DNA of 64,000 nucleotides from Burkholderia gladioli (GCF_000959725.1 NZ_CP009323.1:2046001-2110000), one strand, 5' to 3'; shown: positions 54,490 through 63,613, counted from the first letter of the stretch. Numbers and translations are program-made. The notes: generated by a model from the sequence alone, not told the origin.

Positions 54490-55485
54490 ATGAAACGCAG
54501 AACCTTTGTCACGCTCGCGGCGGCAGCGGCCGTGCTGGCAGGCGCCCCGTTCGCCCAGGCGGCGGACCCGGTGAAGATCGGCTTCCTCGTCAAGCAGCCC
54601 GAGGAACCGTGGTTCCAGGACGAGTGGAAGTTCGCCGAAATGGCCGCCAAGGCCAAGGGCTTCACGCTGGTGAAGATCGGCGCGCCCTCGGGCGAGAAGG
54701 TGATGAGCGCGATCGACAACCTCTCGGCGCAGCAGGCGCAGGGCTTCATCATCTGCACGCCCGACGTCAAGCTCGGGCCGGGCATCGTCGCCAAGGCCAA
54801 GTCGCACAACCTGAAGATGATGACGGTCGACGACCGCCTGGTGGACGGCAGCGGCAAGCCGATCGAGTCGGTGCCGCACATGGGCATCTCGGCCTACAAC
54901 ATCGGCAAGCAGGTCGGCGACGGCCTGGCCGCCGAGATCAAGAAGCGCGGCTGGAACATGGCCGAGGTCGGCGCGATCGACATCACCTACGAGCAACTGC
55001 CGACCGCGCACGACCGCACCAGCGGCGCGACCGACGCGCTGGTGGCGGCCGGTTTCCCGAAGGCCAACGTGATCGCGGCGCCGCAGGCCAAGACCGATAC
55101 CGAGAACGCCTTCAACGCGGCCAACATCGCGCTGACCAAGAACCCGCAGTTCAAGCACTGGGTGGCCTACGGCCTCAACGACGAGGCGGTGCTGGGCGCC
55201 GTGCGCGCCGCCGAGGGCCGCGGCTTCAAGGCCGACAACATGATCGGCATCGGCATCGGCGGTTCGGACTCGGCGCTCAGCGAGTTCAAGAAGCCGCAGC
55301 CGACCGGCTTCTACGGCACCGTGATCATCAGCCCGAAGCGCCACGGCGAGGAAACCTCGGACCTGATGTACGCGTGGATCACGCAGGGCAAGATGCCGCC
55401 GCTCTTGACGCTGACCACCGGCATGCTGGCCACGCGCGCGAACGTCGGCATGGTGCGCACCGAGATGGGCCTGGCCTCGAAGTAA
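54490..55485 (+). CDS. araF: L-arabinose-type ABC transporter, periplasmic binding protein
   Basis: Periplasmic sugar-binding protein. The 331-residue precursor has a signal peptide (KRRTFVTLAAAAAVLAG, cleavage after AQA near residue 24). The mature part begins VKIGFLVKQPEEPWFQDEWKF, which is almost the E. coli AraF N-terminus, and contains GFIICTPDVKLG and GLNDEAVLGAVRAAEGRGF. AraF binds L-arabinose, D-galactose and D-fucose. The ATG at 54490 has AGGAG at 11 bases. The upstream gap of 157 bases may hold a promoter; none is convincing. Confidence 0.92.
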   Translation: MKRRTFVTLAAAAAVLAGAPFAQAADPVKIGFLVKQPEEPWFQDEWKFAEMAAKAKGFTLVKIGAPSGEKVMSAIDNLSAQQAQGFIICTPDVKLGPGIVAKAKSHNLKMMTVDDRLVDGSGKPIESVPHMGISAYNIGKQVGDGLAAEIKKRGWNMAEVGAIDITYEQLPTAHDRTSGATDALVAAGFPKANVIAAPQAKTDTENAFNAANIALTKNPQFKHWVAYGLNDEAVLGAVRAAEGRGFKADNMIGIGIGGSDSALSEFKKPQPTGFYGTVIISPKRHGEETSDLMYAWITQGKMPPLLTLTTGMLATRANVGMVRTEMGLASK

Positions 55486-55586
55486 GCGCGATTCACGCGT
55501 GATTCAAGCGTGATTCGGCGCAGTGGCTTGAAGTGAAAGCGGGCCGTCGCGTGCTGCGGCGGCCCGGCAACGAAGTGGAGGCGAAG

Positions 55587-57098
55587 TTGGCTGCGGTTCT
55601 GCGTTTCGACAATATCGGCAAGGTCTTCCCCGGCGTGCGGGCACTCGACGGCATCTCGTTCGACGTGCACGGCGGGCAGGTCCATGGCCTCATGGGCGAG
55701 AACGGCGCGGGCAAGTCCACGCTGCTGAAGATTCTCGGCGGCGAATACCAGCCCGATTCGGGCAGCGTGCTGGTGGACGGCCAGCCGGTACGCTTCGCGA
55801 GCGCGGCGGCCTCGATCGGCGCCGGCATCGCGGTGATCCACCAGGAGCTGCAATACGTGCCCGACCTGACGGTGGCCGAGAACCTGCTGCTCGGGCGCCT
55901 GCCGAACGCGCTCGGCTGGGTGCGCAAGGGCGATGCGCGCCGCCACGTGCGTGAGCGCCTGCAGGCGATGGGCGTCGATCTCGATCCGCAGGCCAAGCTG
56001 CGCAAGCTGTCGATCGCGCAGCGCCAGATGGTCGAGATCTGCAAGGCGCTGATGCGCAACGCGCGCGTGATCGCGCTCGACGAGCCGACCAGCTCGCTCT
56101 CGCACCGCGAGACCGAGGTGCTGTTCAAGCTGGTCGAGGACCTGCGCGCCGAGGGCCGCGCGCTGATCTACATCTCGCACCGCATGGACGAGATCTACCG
56201 GCTCTGCGACGCCTGCACGATCTTCCGCGACGGCCGCCGCATCGCCTCGCACGCCGTGCTGGCCGAGGTGCCGCGCGAGCAGCTGGTGAGCCAGATGGTC
56301 GGCCGCGAGATCAACGACATCTATCACTACCGGCCGCGGCCGCTCGGCCAGACGCGGCTCGAGGTCAAGGCGCTGGCCGGCGACGCGCTCAAGGCGCCGG
56401 CCGACTTCTCGGTGCGCGCGGGCGAGATCGTCGGTTTCTTCGGCCTGGTCGGCGCGGGGCGCAGCGAGCTGATGCGCGTGATCTACGGCGCCGATCGCAA
56501 GCGCGGCGGCGCGCTGGTGCTCGACGGCAAGCCGATCGAGATCCGCCGCACCGGCGACGCGATCCGCCACGGCATCGTGCTGTGTCCGGAGGATCGCAAG
56601 GAGGAGGGCATCGTCGCGATGGCGACGGTCGCCGAGAACATCAATATCAGCTGCCGCCGCCATTCGTTGCGCGCCGGCATGTTCCTGAACGGACGCAAGG
56701 AAGCCGAGACGGCCGAGCGCTTCATCAAGCTGCTCAAGATCAAGACGCCGAGCCGCCGGCAGAAGATCCGCTTCCTGTCGGGCGGCAACCAGCAGAAGGC
56801 GATCCTGTCGCGCTGGCTGGCCGAGCCCGACCTGAAGGTGGTGATCCTCGACGAGCCGACGCGCGGCATCGACGTGGGCGCCAAGAACGAGATCTACCAG
56901 GTGATCTACGAGCTGGCCGAGCGCGGCTGCGCGATCGTGATGGTGTCCTCGGAGCTGCCCGAGGTGCTCGGCGTGTCCGATCGCATCGTGGTGATGCGCG
57001 AGGGCAGGATCGCGGGCGAGGTCACGCGCGAGGGGGCGAACGAACAGGTGGTGCTGAATCTGGCGCTGCCGCAGGGGCCGGCCGAGCAGGCCGCTTGA
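55587..57098 (+). CDS. araG: L-arabinose-type ABC transporter, ATP-binding protein
   Basis: Fused double-ATPase of the sugar CUT2 family. The 503-residue protein has Walker [10 protein letters not shown] (37-45), signature [15 protein letters not shown], Walker [13 protein letters not shown], and a second ATPase with degenerate loop [22 protein letters not shown] and [17 protein letters not shown] chose TTG at 55587, which has GGAGG five bases upstream and gives [20 protein letters not shown], matching AraG N-termini. GTG at 55575 or 55533 would add unconserved residues. Confidence 0.93.
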   Translation: MAAVLRFDNIGKVFPGVRALDGISFDVHGGQVHGLMGENGAGKSTLLKILGGEYQPDSGSVLVDGQPVRFASAAASIGAGIAVIHQELQYVPDLTVAENLLLGRLPNALGWVRKGDARRHVRERLQAMGVDLDPQAKLRKLSIAQRQMVEICKALMRNARVIALDEPTSSLSHRETEVLFKLVEDLRAEGRALIYISHRMDEIYRLCDACTIFRDGRRIASHAVLAEVPREQLVSQMVGREINDIYHYRPRPLGQTRLEVKALAGDALKAPADFSVRAGEIVGFFGLVGAGRSELMRVIYGADRKRGGALVLDGKPIEIRRTGDAIRHGIVLCPEDRKEEGIVAMATVAENINISCRRHSLRAGMFLNGRKEAETAERFIKLLKIKTPSRRQKIRFLSGGNQQKAILSRWLAEPDLKVVILDEPTRGIDVGAKNEIYQVIYELAERGCAIVMVSSELPEVLGVSDRIVVMREGRIAGEVTREGANEQVVLNLALPQGPAEQAA

Positions 57099-57171
57099 AG
57101 CGGCGCGCTCACGGACGAAACGAGTTAGGGAGACGGCGCGGCGATTCCGCGCCCATGCAGGGAGCGACACG

Positions 57172-58188
57172 ATGCAAGCCAGGGAAAATCTCACGCAGGC
57201 AGCCGCCAAGACCGCGGCCGAGGCCTTGATTCCGCAGAAGAACGACAAGCAGAAGTGGTGGCAGCAGGTCACCGACTACAGCCTGATCGTGATCTTCGCG
57301 GTGATGTTCGTCACCATGTCCGTGACGGTCGATCATTTCTTCTCGATCGACAACATGCTGGGTCTCGCGCTGTCGATCTCGCAGATCGGCATGGTGGCCT
57401 GCACCATGATGTTCTGTCTCGCCTCGCGCGACTTCGATCTCTCGATCGGCTCGACGGTGGCCTTCTCGGGCGTGCTCTGCGCGATGGTGCTCAACGCCAC
57501 CGACAACACCTTCATCGCCATCGTCGCGGCGATCGCCGCCGGTGCCGCGATCGGCTTCGTGAACGGCGCCGTGATCGCCTACCTGCGCATCAACGCGCTG
57601 ATCACCACCCTGGCCACCATGGAGATCGTGCGCGGCCTGGGCTTCATCGTCTCGCACGGGCAGGCGGTGGGCGTGTCCTCGGATACCTTCATCGCGCTGG
57701 GGGGCCTGAGCCTGTTCGGCGTGTCGCTGCCGATCTGGGTCACCCTGCTGTGCTTCATCGTGTTCGGCGTGATGCTCAACCAGACCGTCTACGGCCGCAA
57801 CACGCTGGCCATCGGCGGCAACCCGGAAGCCTCGCGGCTGGCCGGCATCAACGTCGAGCGCACGCGCGTGTGGATCTTCCTGGTGCAGGGCGCGGTCACC
57901 GCACTGGCCGGCGTGATCCTCGCCTCGCGCATCACCTCGGGCCAGCCGAACGCGGCCGAGGGCTTCGAGCTGAACGTGATCTCGGCCTGCGTGCTGGGCG
58001 GCGTGTCCCTGCTCGGCGGGCGCGCCACCATCTCGGGCGTGGTGATCGGCGTGCTGATCATGGGCACGGTCGAGAACGTCATGAACCTGCTCAACATCGA
58101 CGCGTTCTACCAGTACCTGGTGCGCGGCGCGATCCTGCTGGCGGCGGTGCTGCTCGACCAGTTGAAGAACCGCGGTTCGCGCGACTGA
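57172..58188 (+). CDS. araH: L-arabinose-type ABC transporter, permease
   Basis: Inner-membrane channel of the importer. The 338-residue protein has a charged N-terminus, eight to ten membrane segments and the CUT2 permease signatures CLASRDFDLSIGSTVAFSG and AIGGNPEASRLAGINVERTR, the latter being the EAA-like loop that contacts AraG. The ATG at 57172 follows araG by 73 bases. The next gene starts 19 bases after its stop. Confidence 0.93.
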   Translation: MQARENLTQAAAKTAAEALIPQKNDKQKWWQQVTDYSLIVIFAVMFVTMSVTVDHFFSIDNMLGLALSISQIGMVACTMMFCLASRDFDLSIGSTVAFSGVLCAMVLNATDNTFIAIVAAIAAGAAIGFVNGAVIAYLRINALITTLATMEIVRGLGFIVSHGQAVGVSSDTFIALGGLSLFGVSLPIWVTLLCFIVFGVMLNQTVYGRNTLAIGGNPEASRLAGINVERTRVWIFLVQGAVTALAGVILASRITSGQPNAAEGFELNVISACVLGGVSLLGGRATISGVVIGVLIMGTVENVMNLLNIDAFYQYLVRGAILLAAVLLDQLKNRGSRD

Positions 58189-58207
58189 CGCGGCGGAGGA
58201 CAGGCAG

Positions 58208-58996
58208 ATGAATCAAGCGATCACGGCCGATGCCGCGCAGGGCGCGCGCTACCCGAGCCTGACCGACCGCGCGGTGCTGATCACGGGCGGCGCCACCGGC
58301 ATCGGCGCGGCTTTCGTCGAGCACTTCGCCGCGCAGGGCGCGCGGGTGGGTTTCCTCGACCTCGACGCCGAGGCCGGCGCGGCACTGGCCGAGCGCCTCA
58401 CGGAGTCGCGCCACGCGCCGGTGTTCGTGGCGGCCGACATCACCGATATCGACGCGTTGCGGCGCGCGATCGTCGAGCTGCGCGCGCGCACCGGCCCGAT
58501 CGCGGTGCTGCTCAACAACGCGGCCAACGACAAGCGCCACAGCATCGAGGAAGTCACCCCCGAGTCGTTCGACGCGGCGATCGCGGTCAACCTGCGGCAC
58601 CAGTTCTTCGCCGCGCAGGCCGTGATCGAGGACATGAAGTCGCTCGGCGGCGGCTCGATCATCAATCTCGGCTCGATCAGCTGGATGCTCAAGAACGGCG
58701 GTTATCCCGTCTACGCCACCTCGAAGGCCGCGATCCAGGGGCTCACGCGCACCCTGGCGCGCGACCTCGGCCCATTCGGGATCCGCGTCAACGCGCTGGT
58801 GCCGGGCTGGGTGATGACCGACAAGCAGCGCCGGCTGTGGCTCGACGATGCGGGCCGCGCGGCGATCAAGGCCGGGCAGTGCATCGATGCCGAGCTGCTG
58901 CCCGACGACTTGGCGCGCACGGCGCTGTTTCTCGCCGCCGACGACAGTCGTATGATGACGGCCCAGGACGTCGTCGTCGACGGCGGCTGGGCCTGA
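58208..58996 (+). CDS. Short-chain aldose 1-dehydrogenase (D-galactose/L-arabinose/D-xylose type)
   Basis: The 262-residue SDR has TGGATGIG, an aspartate after beta-2 (GFLDLDAEAG), NNAANDKRHSIEEVT, NLGSISWMLKNGG and YATSK as catalytic Tyr/Lys. The NxxNDxRH and GSISW segments are shared with Caulobacter xylose dehydrogenase XylB and rhizobial galactose dehydrogenase, which oxidise C1 of aldoses to lactones. That places it at the first oxidative step of this locus. The substrate range (galactose, arabinose or xylose) is inference. The gene sits between the permease and the aldose epimerase. Confidence 0.87.
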   Translation: MNQAITADAAQGARYPSLTDRAVLITGGATGIGAAFVEHFAAQGARVGFLDLDAEAGAALAERLTESRHAPVFVAADITDIDALRRAIVELRARTGPIAVLLNNAANDKRHSIEEVTPESFDAAIAVNLRHQFFAAQAVIEDMKSLGGGSIINLGSISWMLKNGGYPVYATSKAAIQGLTRTLARDLGPFGIRVNALVPGWVMTDKQRRLWLDDAGRAAIKAGQCIDAELLPDDLARTALFLAADDSRMMTAQDVVVDGGWA

Positions 58997-59042
58997 TCCG
59001 GCACCCGCATTGCCGCGCGCGACGCGCACAGGAGCAACGACC

Positions 59043-60134
59043 ATGACGAGCTCGACACTGGGCAGTTCTTCCTCGCCGGCCGCCGCGCGCACGCGGCGCG
59101 CGCGCCTGGCGGCCGCCGCGCAGCCGGTCAGCCCCGGCCCGCAGACCGCGAGCATCGCGCAAGGCGTGCTGGCGGCGGCTGACGCGGCCGTCACGCTGGC
59201 CAGCCCGGAATTGCGGCTCGACGTGGTGCCGCATCTGGGCGGCGGCGTCGCGCGCTTCGACTGGCGCGGCGACGGCGCCACCACGCCGATCTTCCGCGGC
59301 TGCGAGCACGTCGAGGCGGGCACCGACCCGAACGCGCTCGGCTGCTACCCGCTGCTGCCTTATTCGAACCGGATCGGCGCGGGCGCCTTCGATTGCGAGG
59401 GGCGCCGCGTGGAGGTGCCGCGCAACCGCAGCGGCGAGCCGCTGCCGATCCATGGCGACGGCTGGCTCGCGCGCTGGCAGATCGACGATCTCTCGGCCAC
59501 CGAGCTGCAACTGTCGCTGGACCGCCGCCAGGGCAGCCCCTATGCCTATCGCGCCACCCAGTCCTACGCGCTGGACGGCGCCAGCCTGACGATCGCGCTG
59601 GCGATCGAGAACTGCGGGCCCGAACGGCTGCCGTTCGGGCTCGGCGTGCATCCCTTCATCGTGCGCGACGAGCGCACCGAGCTGGCGGCGGCCGCCAACG
59701 GGCTGTGGCTGTCCGGCCCCGACTGGCTGCCGCGCCGCCATGTGAACGTGCCGCCTGCCTGGCAGTTCGGCATCGCCTATCCGCTGCCCTCGACCCTGGT
59801 CAACCATGCCTTCACGGGCTGGGGCGGGCGCGCCACGGTGGCCTGGCCCACGCGCGGCCTGAGCATGGCGATCGAGTCGGATGCCGACTGCTACGTGCTC
59901 TACACGCCGCCGGGCGAGCGCTTCTTCTGCTTCGAGCCGGTCGATCACCCGATCAACGCGGTGAACCTGCCGGGCGGCGCCGACGCGCACGGCATGACCC
60001 TGCTCGGGCCCGGCGAGCGCCTGACGCGGCGCTTCCGCTTCACGGTGGAGCGCGCCGATCCGCGCGCGGGCGCGCCCAAGGCGGCGGAACAGGGCGCCGA
60101 AAAAACGGCTGGAAAAGCGGCCGAAACGCGCTGA
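59043..60134 (+). CDS. Aldose 1-epimerase (mutarotase) family protein
   Basis: Interconverts alpha and beta anomers of aldoses, supplying the anomer used by the dehydrogenase. The 363-residue protein has an Ala-rich N-terminal 50 residues, then the galactose-mutarotase fold with LPYSNRIGAGAF, PIHGDGWLARWQ (catalytic His), PFGLGVHPFI and a C-terminal CFEPVDHPINAVN. AGGAG lies nine bases before the ATG at 59043. The C-terminal 30 residues are a low-complexity Ala/Lys tail. It is the last gene of the sugar locus. Confidence 0.9.
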   Translation: MTSSTLGSSSSPAAARTRRARLAAAAQPVSPGPQTASIAQGVLAAADAAVTLASPELRLDVVPHLGGGVARFDWRGDGATTPIFRGCEHVEAGTDPNALGCYPLLPYSNRIGAGAFDCEGRRVEVPRNRSGEPLPIHGDGWLARWQIDDLSATELQLSLDRRQGSPYAYRATQSYALDGASLTIALAIENCGPERLPFGLGVHPFIVRDERTELAAAANGLWLSGPDWLPRRHVNVPPAWQFGIAYPLPSTLVNHAFTGWGGRATVAWPTRGLSMAIESDADCYVLYTPPGERFFCFEPVDHPINAVNLPGGADAHGMTLLGPGERLTRRFRFTVERADPRAGAPKAAEQGAEKTAGKAAETR

Positions 60135-60211
60135 AACGGCGGCACGCGCCAGAGGCAAGCGGGCGCTGCGGGTAAAATACGCGCCATTCCTCAAACGACC
60201 CGCCGCGAAAC

Positions 60212-61039
60212 ATGTCCGCTCCGCTGACCTTCATCGATACGCTGCGCGCCGCCTGGCAGCGCACGAATTCCCTGCTCTGCGTCGGTCTCGATCCCGAACC
60301 GACGCGCTTTCCCGCCCAGTTCGCGAACCGCCCCGAGGCGATCTTCGATTTCTGCCGCGAGATCGTCGACGCGACCGCGCCCTACGCGAGCGCCTTCAAG
60401 CCGCAGATCGCCTACTTCGCCGCGCATCGCGCCGAGGACCAGCTCGAGCGGCTGATCGCCCACATCCACCTGCAGCACCCGGGCCTGCCCGTGATCCTCG
60501 ACGCCAAGCGCGGCGACATCGGCAGCACCGCCGAGCAATACGCGCGCGAGGCCTTCGAGCGCTACCGGGCCGATGCCGTGACGGTCAATCCTTACATGGG
60601 CTACGACTCGATCGAGCCCTACCTGGCCTACGAGGACAAGGGCGTGGTGGTGCTGTGCCGGACCTCGAACCCGGGCGGCTCGGACCTGCAGTTCCTCGAG
60701 ACCGGCGGCCGCCCGCTCTACCAGGTGGTGGCCGAGCTGGCCGCCACGCGCTGGAATGCGAAGACCGGCCAGCTCTCGCTGGTGGTCGGCGCGACCTTCC
60801 CGAAGGAGATCGAGATCGTGCGCGGCATCGTCGGCGAGATGCCGCTTCTGATTCCCGGCATCGGCGCGCAGGGCGGCGACGTGCAGGCGACGGTGGCCGC
60901 CGGCCGCACGGCCGACGGCGGCGGCATGATGATCAACTCCTCGCGCGCGATCCTCTACGCGAGCAAGGACGAGGACTTCGCCGAGGCCGCCGCGCGCGTC
61001 GCGCAGACCACGCGCGACACCATCAACGCGCATCGTTGA
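60212..61039 (+). CDS. pyrF: Orotidine 5'-phosphate decarboxylase (type 2)
   Basis: Final step of UMP synthesis. The 275-residue enzyme has the type 2 signature [18 protein letters not shown], with catalytic Lys and Asp, and [13 protein letters not shown], and ends [29 protein letters not shown] (positions 225-253) with the phosphate-binding loop. The family differs from the E. coli type 1 in sequence and length. Start ATG 60212, with TAAAAT at 60173-60178 a possible -10. A strong terminator follows. Confidence 0.97.
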   Translation: MSAPLTFIDTLRAAWQRTNSLLCVGLDPEPTRFPAQFANRPEAIFDFCREIVDATAPYASAFKPQIAYFAAHRAEDQLERLIAHIHLQHPGLPVILDAKRGDIGSTAEQYAREAFERYRADAVTVNPYMGYDSIEPYLAYEDKGVVVLCRTSNPGGSDLQFLETGGRPLYQVVAELAATRWNAKTGQLSLVVGATFPKEIEIVRGIVGEMPLLIPGIGAQGGDVQATVAAGRTADGGGMMINSSRAILYASKDEDFAEAAARVAQTTRDTINAHR

Positions 61040-61080
61040 GCGATGCGCCGGCCGGTAGACGCGCCGGCCACGCAGACAGC

Positions 61081-61107
61081 AAAAAGCGCCCCACGGGGCG
61101 CTTTTTT
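61081..61107. terminator. Bidirectional terminator between pyrF and pncC
   Basis: GCGCCCC (61086-61092) pairs with GGGGCGC (61095-61101), with five A residues before and six T residues after. The convergent genes pyrF and pncC flank it. Confidence 0.9.
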
Positions 61108-61136
61108 CATGGGTTCGACCAGGCAGCGAAGCGGCT

Positions 61137-61637
61137 TCAACGCTCGCGCTCGTCGAGCAGCTTGAGCAGGCCGCGCAGCGCGTGGGTGGCGGCCTGCACG
61201 CGGATCTGTTCGCGATCGCCGCGGAACACCAGGGTCTCGACCTCGGTATGCAGGCGGTTGCTCCAGCCGAACGAGACGGTGCCGACCGGCTTGAGCTCCG
61301 AGCCGCCGCCCGGCCCGGCGATGCCGGTCACCGACAGCGCGACCTGGGCGCGGCTGTTGCGCAGCGCGCCTTCGGCCATCGCGCGCGCGACCGGCTCGCT
61401 GACCGCGCCGTGCCGCTCGATCAGCTCGGGCGGCACGCCGATCATCTCGCTCTTGGCCTGGTTCGAGTAGGTCACGAAGCCGCGCTCGAACCAGCCGCTG
61501 CTGCCGGAGATGTCGGTGATCGCGGTCGCGATCATGCCGCCGGTGCAGGACTCGGCGGTGGCGAGCATCAGGTGTTCGTCGCGCAGCTTGTTGCCGGCGC
61601 GGATCGCGAGCTGGTGGACGACGGAATCGGTCGGCAT
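61137..61637 (-). CDS. pncC: Nicotinamide-nucleotide amidohydrolase PncC (CinA C-terminal domain)
   Basis: Converts NMN to nicotinate mononucleotide in pyridine nucleotide recycling. The 166-residue protein is the stand-alone CinA C-terminal domain with LATAESCTGGMIATAI (catalytic Ser/Thr region), RGFVTYSNQAKSEMIGV and SVTGIAGPGGGSELKPVGTV. It lacks the N-terminal COG1058 domain of full CinA. It follows pgpA by 21 bases, a usual thiL-pgpA-pncC order. Confidence 0.95.
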   Translation of the reverse strand: MPTDSVVHQLAIRAGNKLRDEHLMLATAESCTGGMIATAITDISGSSGWFERGFVTYSNQAKSEMIGVPPELIERHGAVSEPVARAMAEGALRNSRAQVALSVTGIAGPGGGSELKPVGTVSFGWSNRLHTEVETLVFRGDREQIRVQAATHALRGLLKLLDERER

Positions 61638-61658
61638 GCGTAGTGGTATCCGGGAAAA

Positions 61659-62459
61659 TCAGCCAGGGGTGGAAAACACCGCGTGCCAGGTCGCGATCGC
61701 GAGCAGGGTGAGGAACGCGGCGACCAGGTCGTCGATCATGATGCCAAAGCCAGCTTTCAAACGGTGATCGAAGCGGTGATCGAAGCGGCGGTCAAAGCGA
61801 CGCATCGGCGGCGGCCTGAGCCGCAGCACCAGGCGCAGCAGCACGAAGGCGGCCAGTTGCTGGCCGAAGCTGGCCGGCGTGACCAGCAGCATCACGATCC
61901 AGGTGGCGAGGATCTGGTCCCAGACGATCGCGCGCGGCCGCCCGCCGCCGAGCGCGCGGGCCGTGTAGTGCGTGGCGACCAGGCCGAGCGCGAAGCCGGC
62001 GGCGATCAGCACGAGCCAGCGGGCCGGGCTCAGGTGCGGCGCCAGCGCGACGAAGCTGAGCCAGCCGAACAACGAACCGACCAGGCCGGGCGCGAAAGGC
62101 GCGAGGCCGGTGCCGAAACCTAGCGAGACCAGGTGCAGCGGATGCGAGCGCATGAAGGGCGCGCTGGCGCGGCGCGGCGCCGGCCGCGCGTCGTCGTGGA
62201 TTTCGCGAATCTCGTGGATGTCGTGGACGTCCCGCACCTCGTGGATCTCGTGCAGGGTGGGGCCATCGTCGAGGTCTGGAGCGCGATCCGACCGGCGGGC
62301 GCGATCGCGAGTCTCGCGCGAATCCGGCGCCCTGCTCGATGCATCGGCCCCGAGCCCGGGCGGCGGCTCGGATGCGGCGGGGATCAGCGGCAGGGCGGCG
62401 GGGCGGCCGTCGTCCCCGGCCGGCGGCACCGGCCGCGCGTGAGGGTCATTGCTCGTCAT
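61659..62459 (-). CDS. pgpA: PgpA-family protein (phosphatidylglycerophosphatase A), diverged
   Basis: PgpA removes the phosphate of phosphatidylglycerophosphate in the inner membrane. The 266-residue protein has an unusual 100-residue hydrophilic N-terminus with a His/Glu/Asp repeat (HEIHEVRDVHDIHEIREIHDD, about 70-90), then FGTGLAPFAPGLVGSL, IVWDQILATW and FGIMIDDLVAAFLTL. In E. coli-type PgpA the second motif reads WDE, and a conserved Asp precedes KPxPI; here they are WDQ and VLRLRPPPM, so two conserved acidic residues appear changed. A 12-base repeat encodes RRFDRRFDHRFDHR before the last motif. It overlaps thiL by 14 bases; the start at 62459 is chosen over 62477. Confidence 0.82.
   Translation of the reverse strand: MTSNDPHARPVPPAGDDGRPAALPLIPAASEPPPGLGADASSRAPDSRETRDRARRSDRAPDLDDGPTLHEIHEVRDVHDIHEIREIHDDARPAPRRASAPFMRSHPLHLVSLGFGTGLAPFAPGLVGSLFGWLSFVALAPHLSPARWLVLIAAGFALGLVATHYTARALGGGRPRAIVWDQILATWIVMLLVTPASFGQQLAAFVLLRLVLRLRPPPMRRFDRRFDHRFDHRLKAGFGIMIDDLVAAFLTLLAIATWHAVFSTPG
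61759..61806 (-). repeat. Tandem 12-base repeats within pgpA
   Basis: Four successive 12-base units at 61759, 61771, 61783 and 61795. Units 1 and 2 differ at one base (AAACGGTGATCG and AAGCGGTGATCG); units 3 and 4 have diverged. They encode repeated RFDH and remain in frame. Confidence 0.75.
62194..62252 (-). repeat. Degenerate short repeats encoding a His/Asp/Glu stretch in pgpA
   Basis: Several copies of CTCGTGGAT-like nine-mers within 59 bases (62194, 62211, 62220, 62239). On the coding strand they give alternating His-Glu-Ile and His-Asp-Val. This is not part of the PgpA family core. Confidence 0.65.
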
Positions 62460-63447
62460 GGAAGTGGTCGAAGCCATGCAGGGTCAGCGACAGCGGCGCG
62501 CCCTGGCCGTCGCGCCAGTGGACCCCGGGCGCCTCGCCCGTGGCCAGCGCGCGGATCGTGCCGATCCGCGTGACCGGCACGCCGGCCGTCTCGGCAGCGG
62601 CCAGCACGGCCGAGTACGCCCCGGCCGGCGCGGTGAAGCAGAGTTCGTAGTCGTCGCCGCCGGCCAGCGTGCAGGTGCGCTGCAACTCGGGCGCGAGCGT
62701 GGCCAGTGCCGCCGAGCGCGGGACCGCGTCGACGTCGATCTCGGCCGCCACCCGCGAACGCTCGAGGATGTGGCGCAGGTCGCCGGCCAGCCCGTCGGAG
62801 AGGTCCAGCGCGGCATGCGCCACGCCGGCCAGCGCCAGGCCGAGCGCGACGCGCGGCTCGGGCCATTCGAGTGCGCGGCGAAATGCCGCAGCCTCGGCCT
62901 CGCCGGCCGTCCATTCGCCGCGCGCCACGCCCAGCCCGGCGCGCGCGTCGCCTAGCGTGCCCGAAACCCAGACCTCGTCTCCCGCGCGCGCCGCGTCGCG
63001 GCGCAGCGCGCGATCGGGGCCGACGTCGCCGAACACGGTCACGCAGAGATTGAGCGGCCCGCTGGTGGTATCGCCGCCGACCAGCTCGCAGCCATGGCGA
63101 TCGGCGATCGTAAACAAACCGTCGGCGAACGCGTCGAGCCAGTCGGCATCGGCGCGCGGCAGCGCGAAGGCGAGCGTGAAGGCGCGCGGCTGGGCGCCCA
63201 TCGCGGCGAGGTCCGAGAGATTGACGGCCAGCGTCTTGTGGCCGAGCGCGCGCGGCGGCACCTCGGGGAAGAAATGGCGGCCTTCCACCAGCATGTCCGT
63301 CGAAATCGCCAGCATCGTGCCGGCCTTGGGCGCCAGCAGGGCGCAATCGTCGCCGATGCCGAGTACGGCGCGCGCGCCGGAGCGCTGCGCGCGGCGCGCG
63401 AAATAGCGGTCGATCAGGGAGAATTCGGACAACGGGGAGGCGGCCAC
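62446..63447 (-). CDS. thiL: Thiamine-monophosphate kinase
   Basis: Phosphorylates thiamine monophosphate to the diphosphate cofactor. The 333-residue protein has GIGDDCALLAPKAG, STDMLVEGRHFFP, VGGDTTSGPLNLC and HAALDLSDGLAGDL, the aspartate-rich ATP and Mg sites. It probably starts with GTG at 63447; a TTG at 63432 giving MSEFSLIDRYF is a good alternative, and no ribosome-binding site decides. It is first in the thiL-pgpA-pncC operon and divergent from maeB. Confidence 0.95.
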   Translation of the reverse strand: MAASPLSEFSLIDRYFARRAQRSGARAVLGIGDDCALLAPKAGTMLAISTDMLVEGRHFFPEVPPRALGHKTLAVNLSDLAAMGAQPRAFTLAFALPRADADWLDAFADGLFTIADRHGCELVGGDTTSGPLNLCVTVFGDVGPDRALRRDAARAGDEVWVSGTLGDARAGLGVARGEWTAGEAEAAAFRRALEWPEPRVALGLALAGVAHAALDLSDGLAGDLRHILERSRVAAEIDVDAVPRSAALATLAPELQRTCTLAGGDDYELCFTAPAGAYSAVLAAAETAGVPVTRIGTIRALATGEAPGVHWRDGQGAPLSLTLHGFDHFHDEQ

Positions 63448-63613
63448 GGCGAACGGTTCCGGCGAGCAGATGGAGGGCGGATATTGTAAGGCGGCGGCTC
63501 GGCCTTACGCGCATTCCGGCTGCGGCAGTTGTCACCGGAATCGAAAAATCCGGCGGGGGATTGGCGCTACAATGTGGGCCGAACAGGTATTCTAATCCCG
63601 CCTCTCTCGACTC

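Noticed and set aside
59010..60175. Additional overlapping genes in other frames of the aldose epimerase region
   Set aside because: Arg/Ala-rich translations typical of shadow frames in 70% GC DNA.
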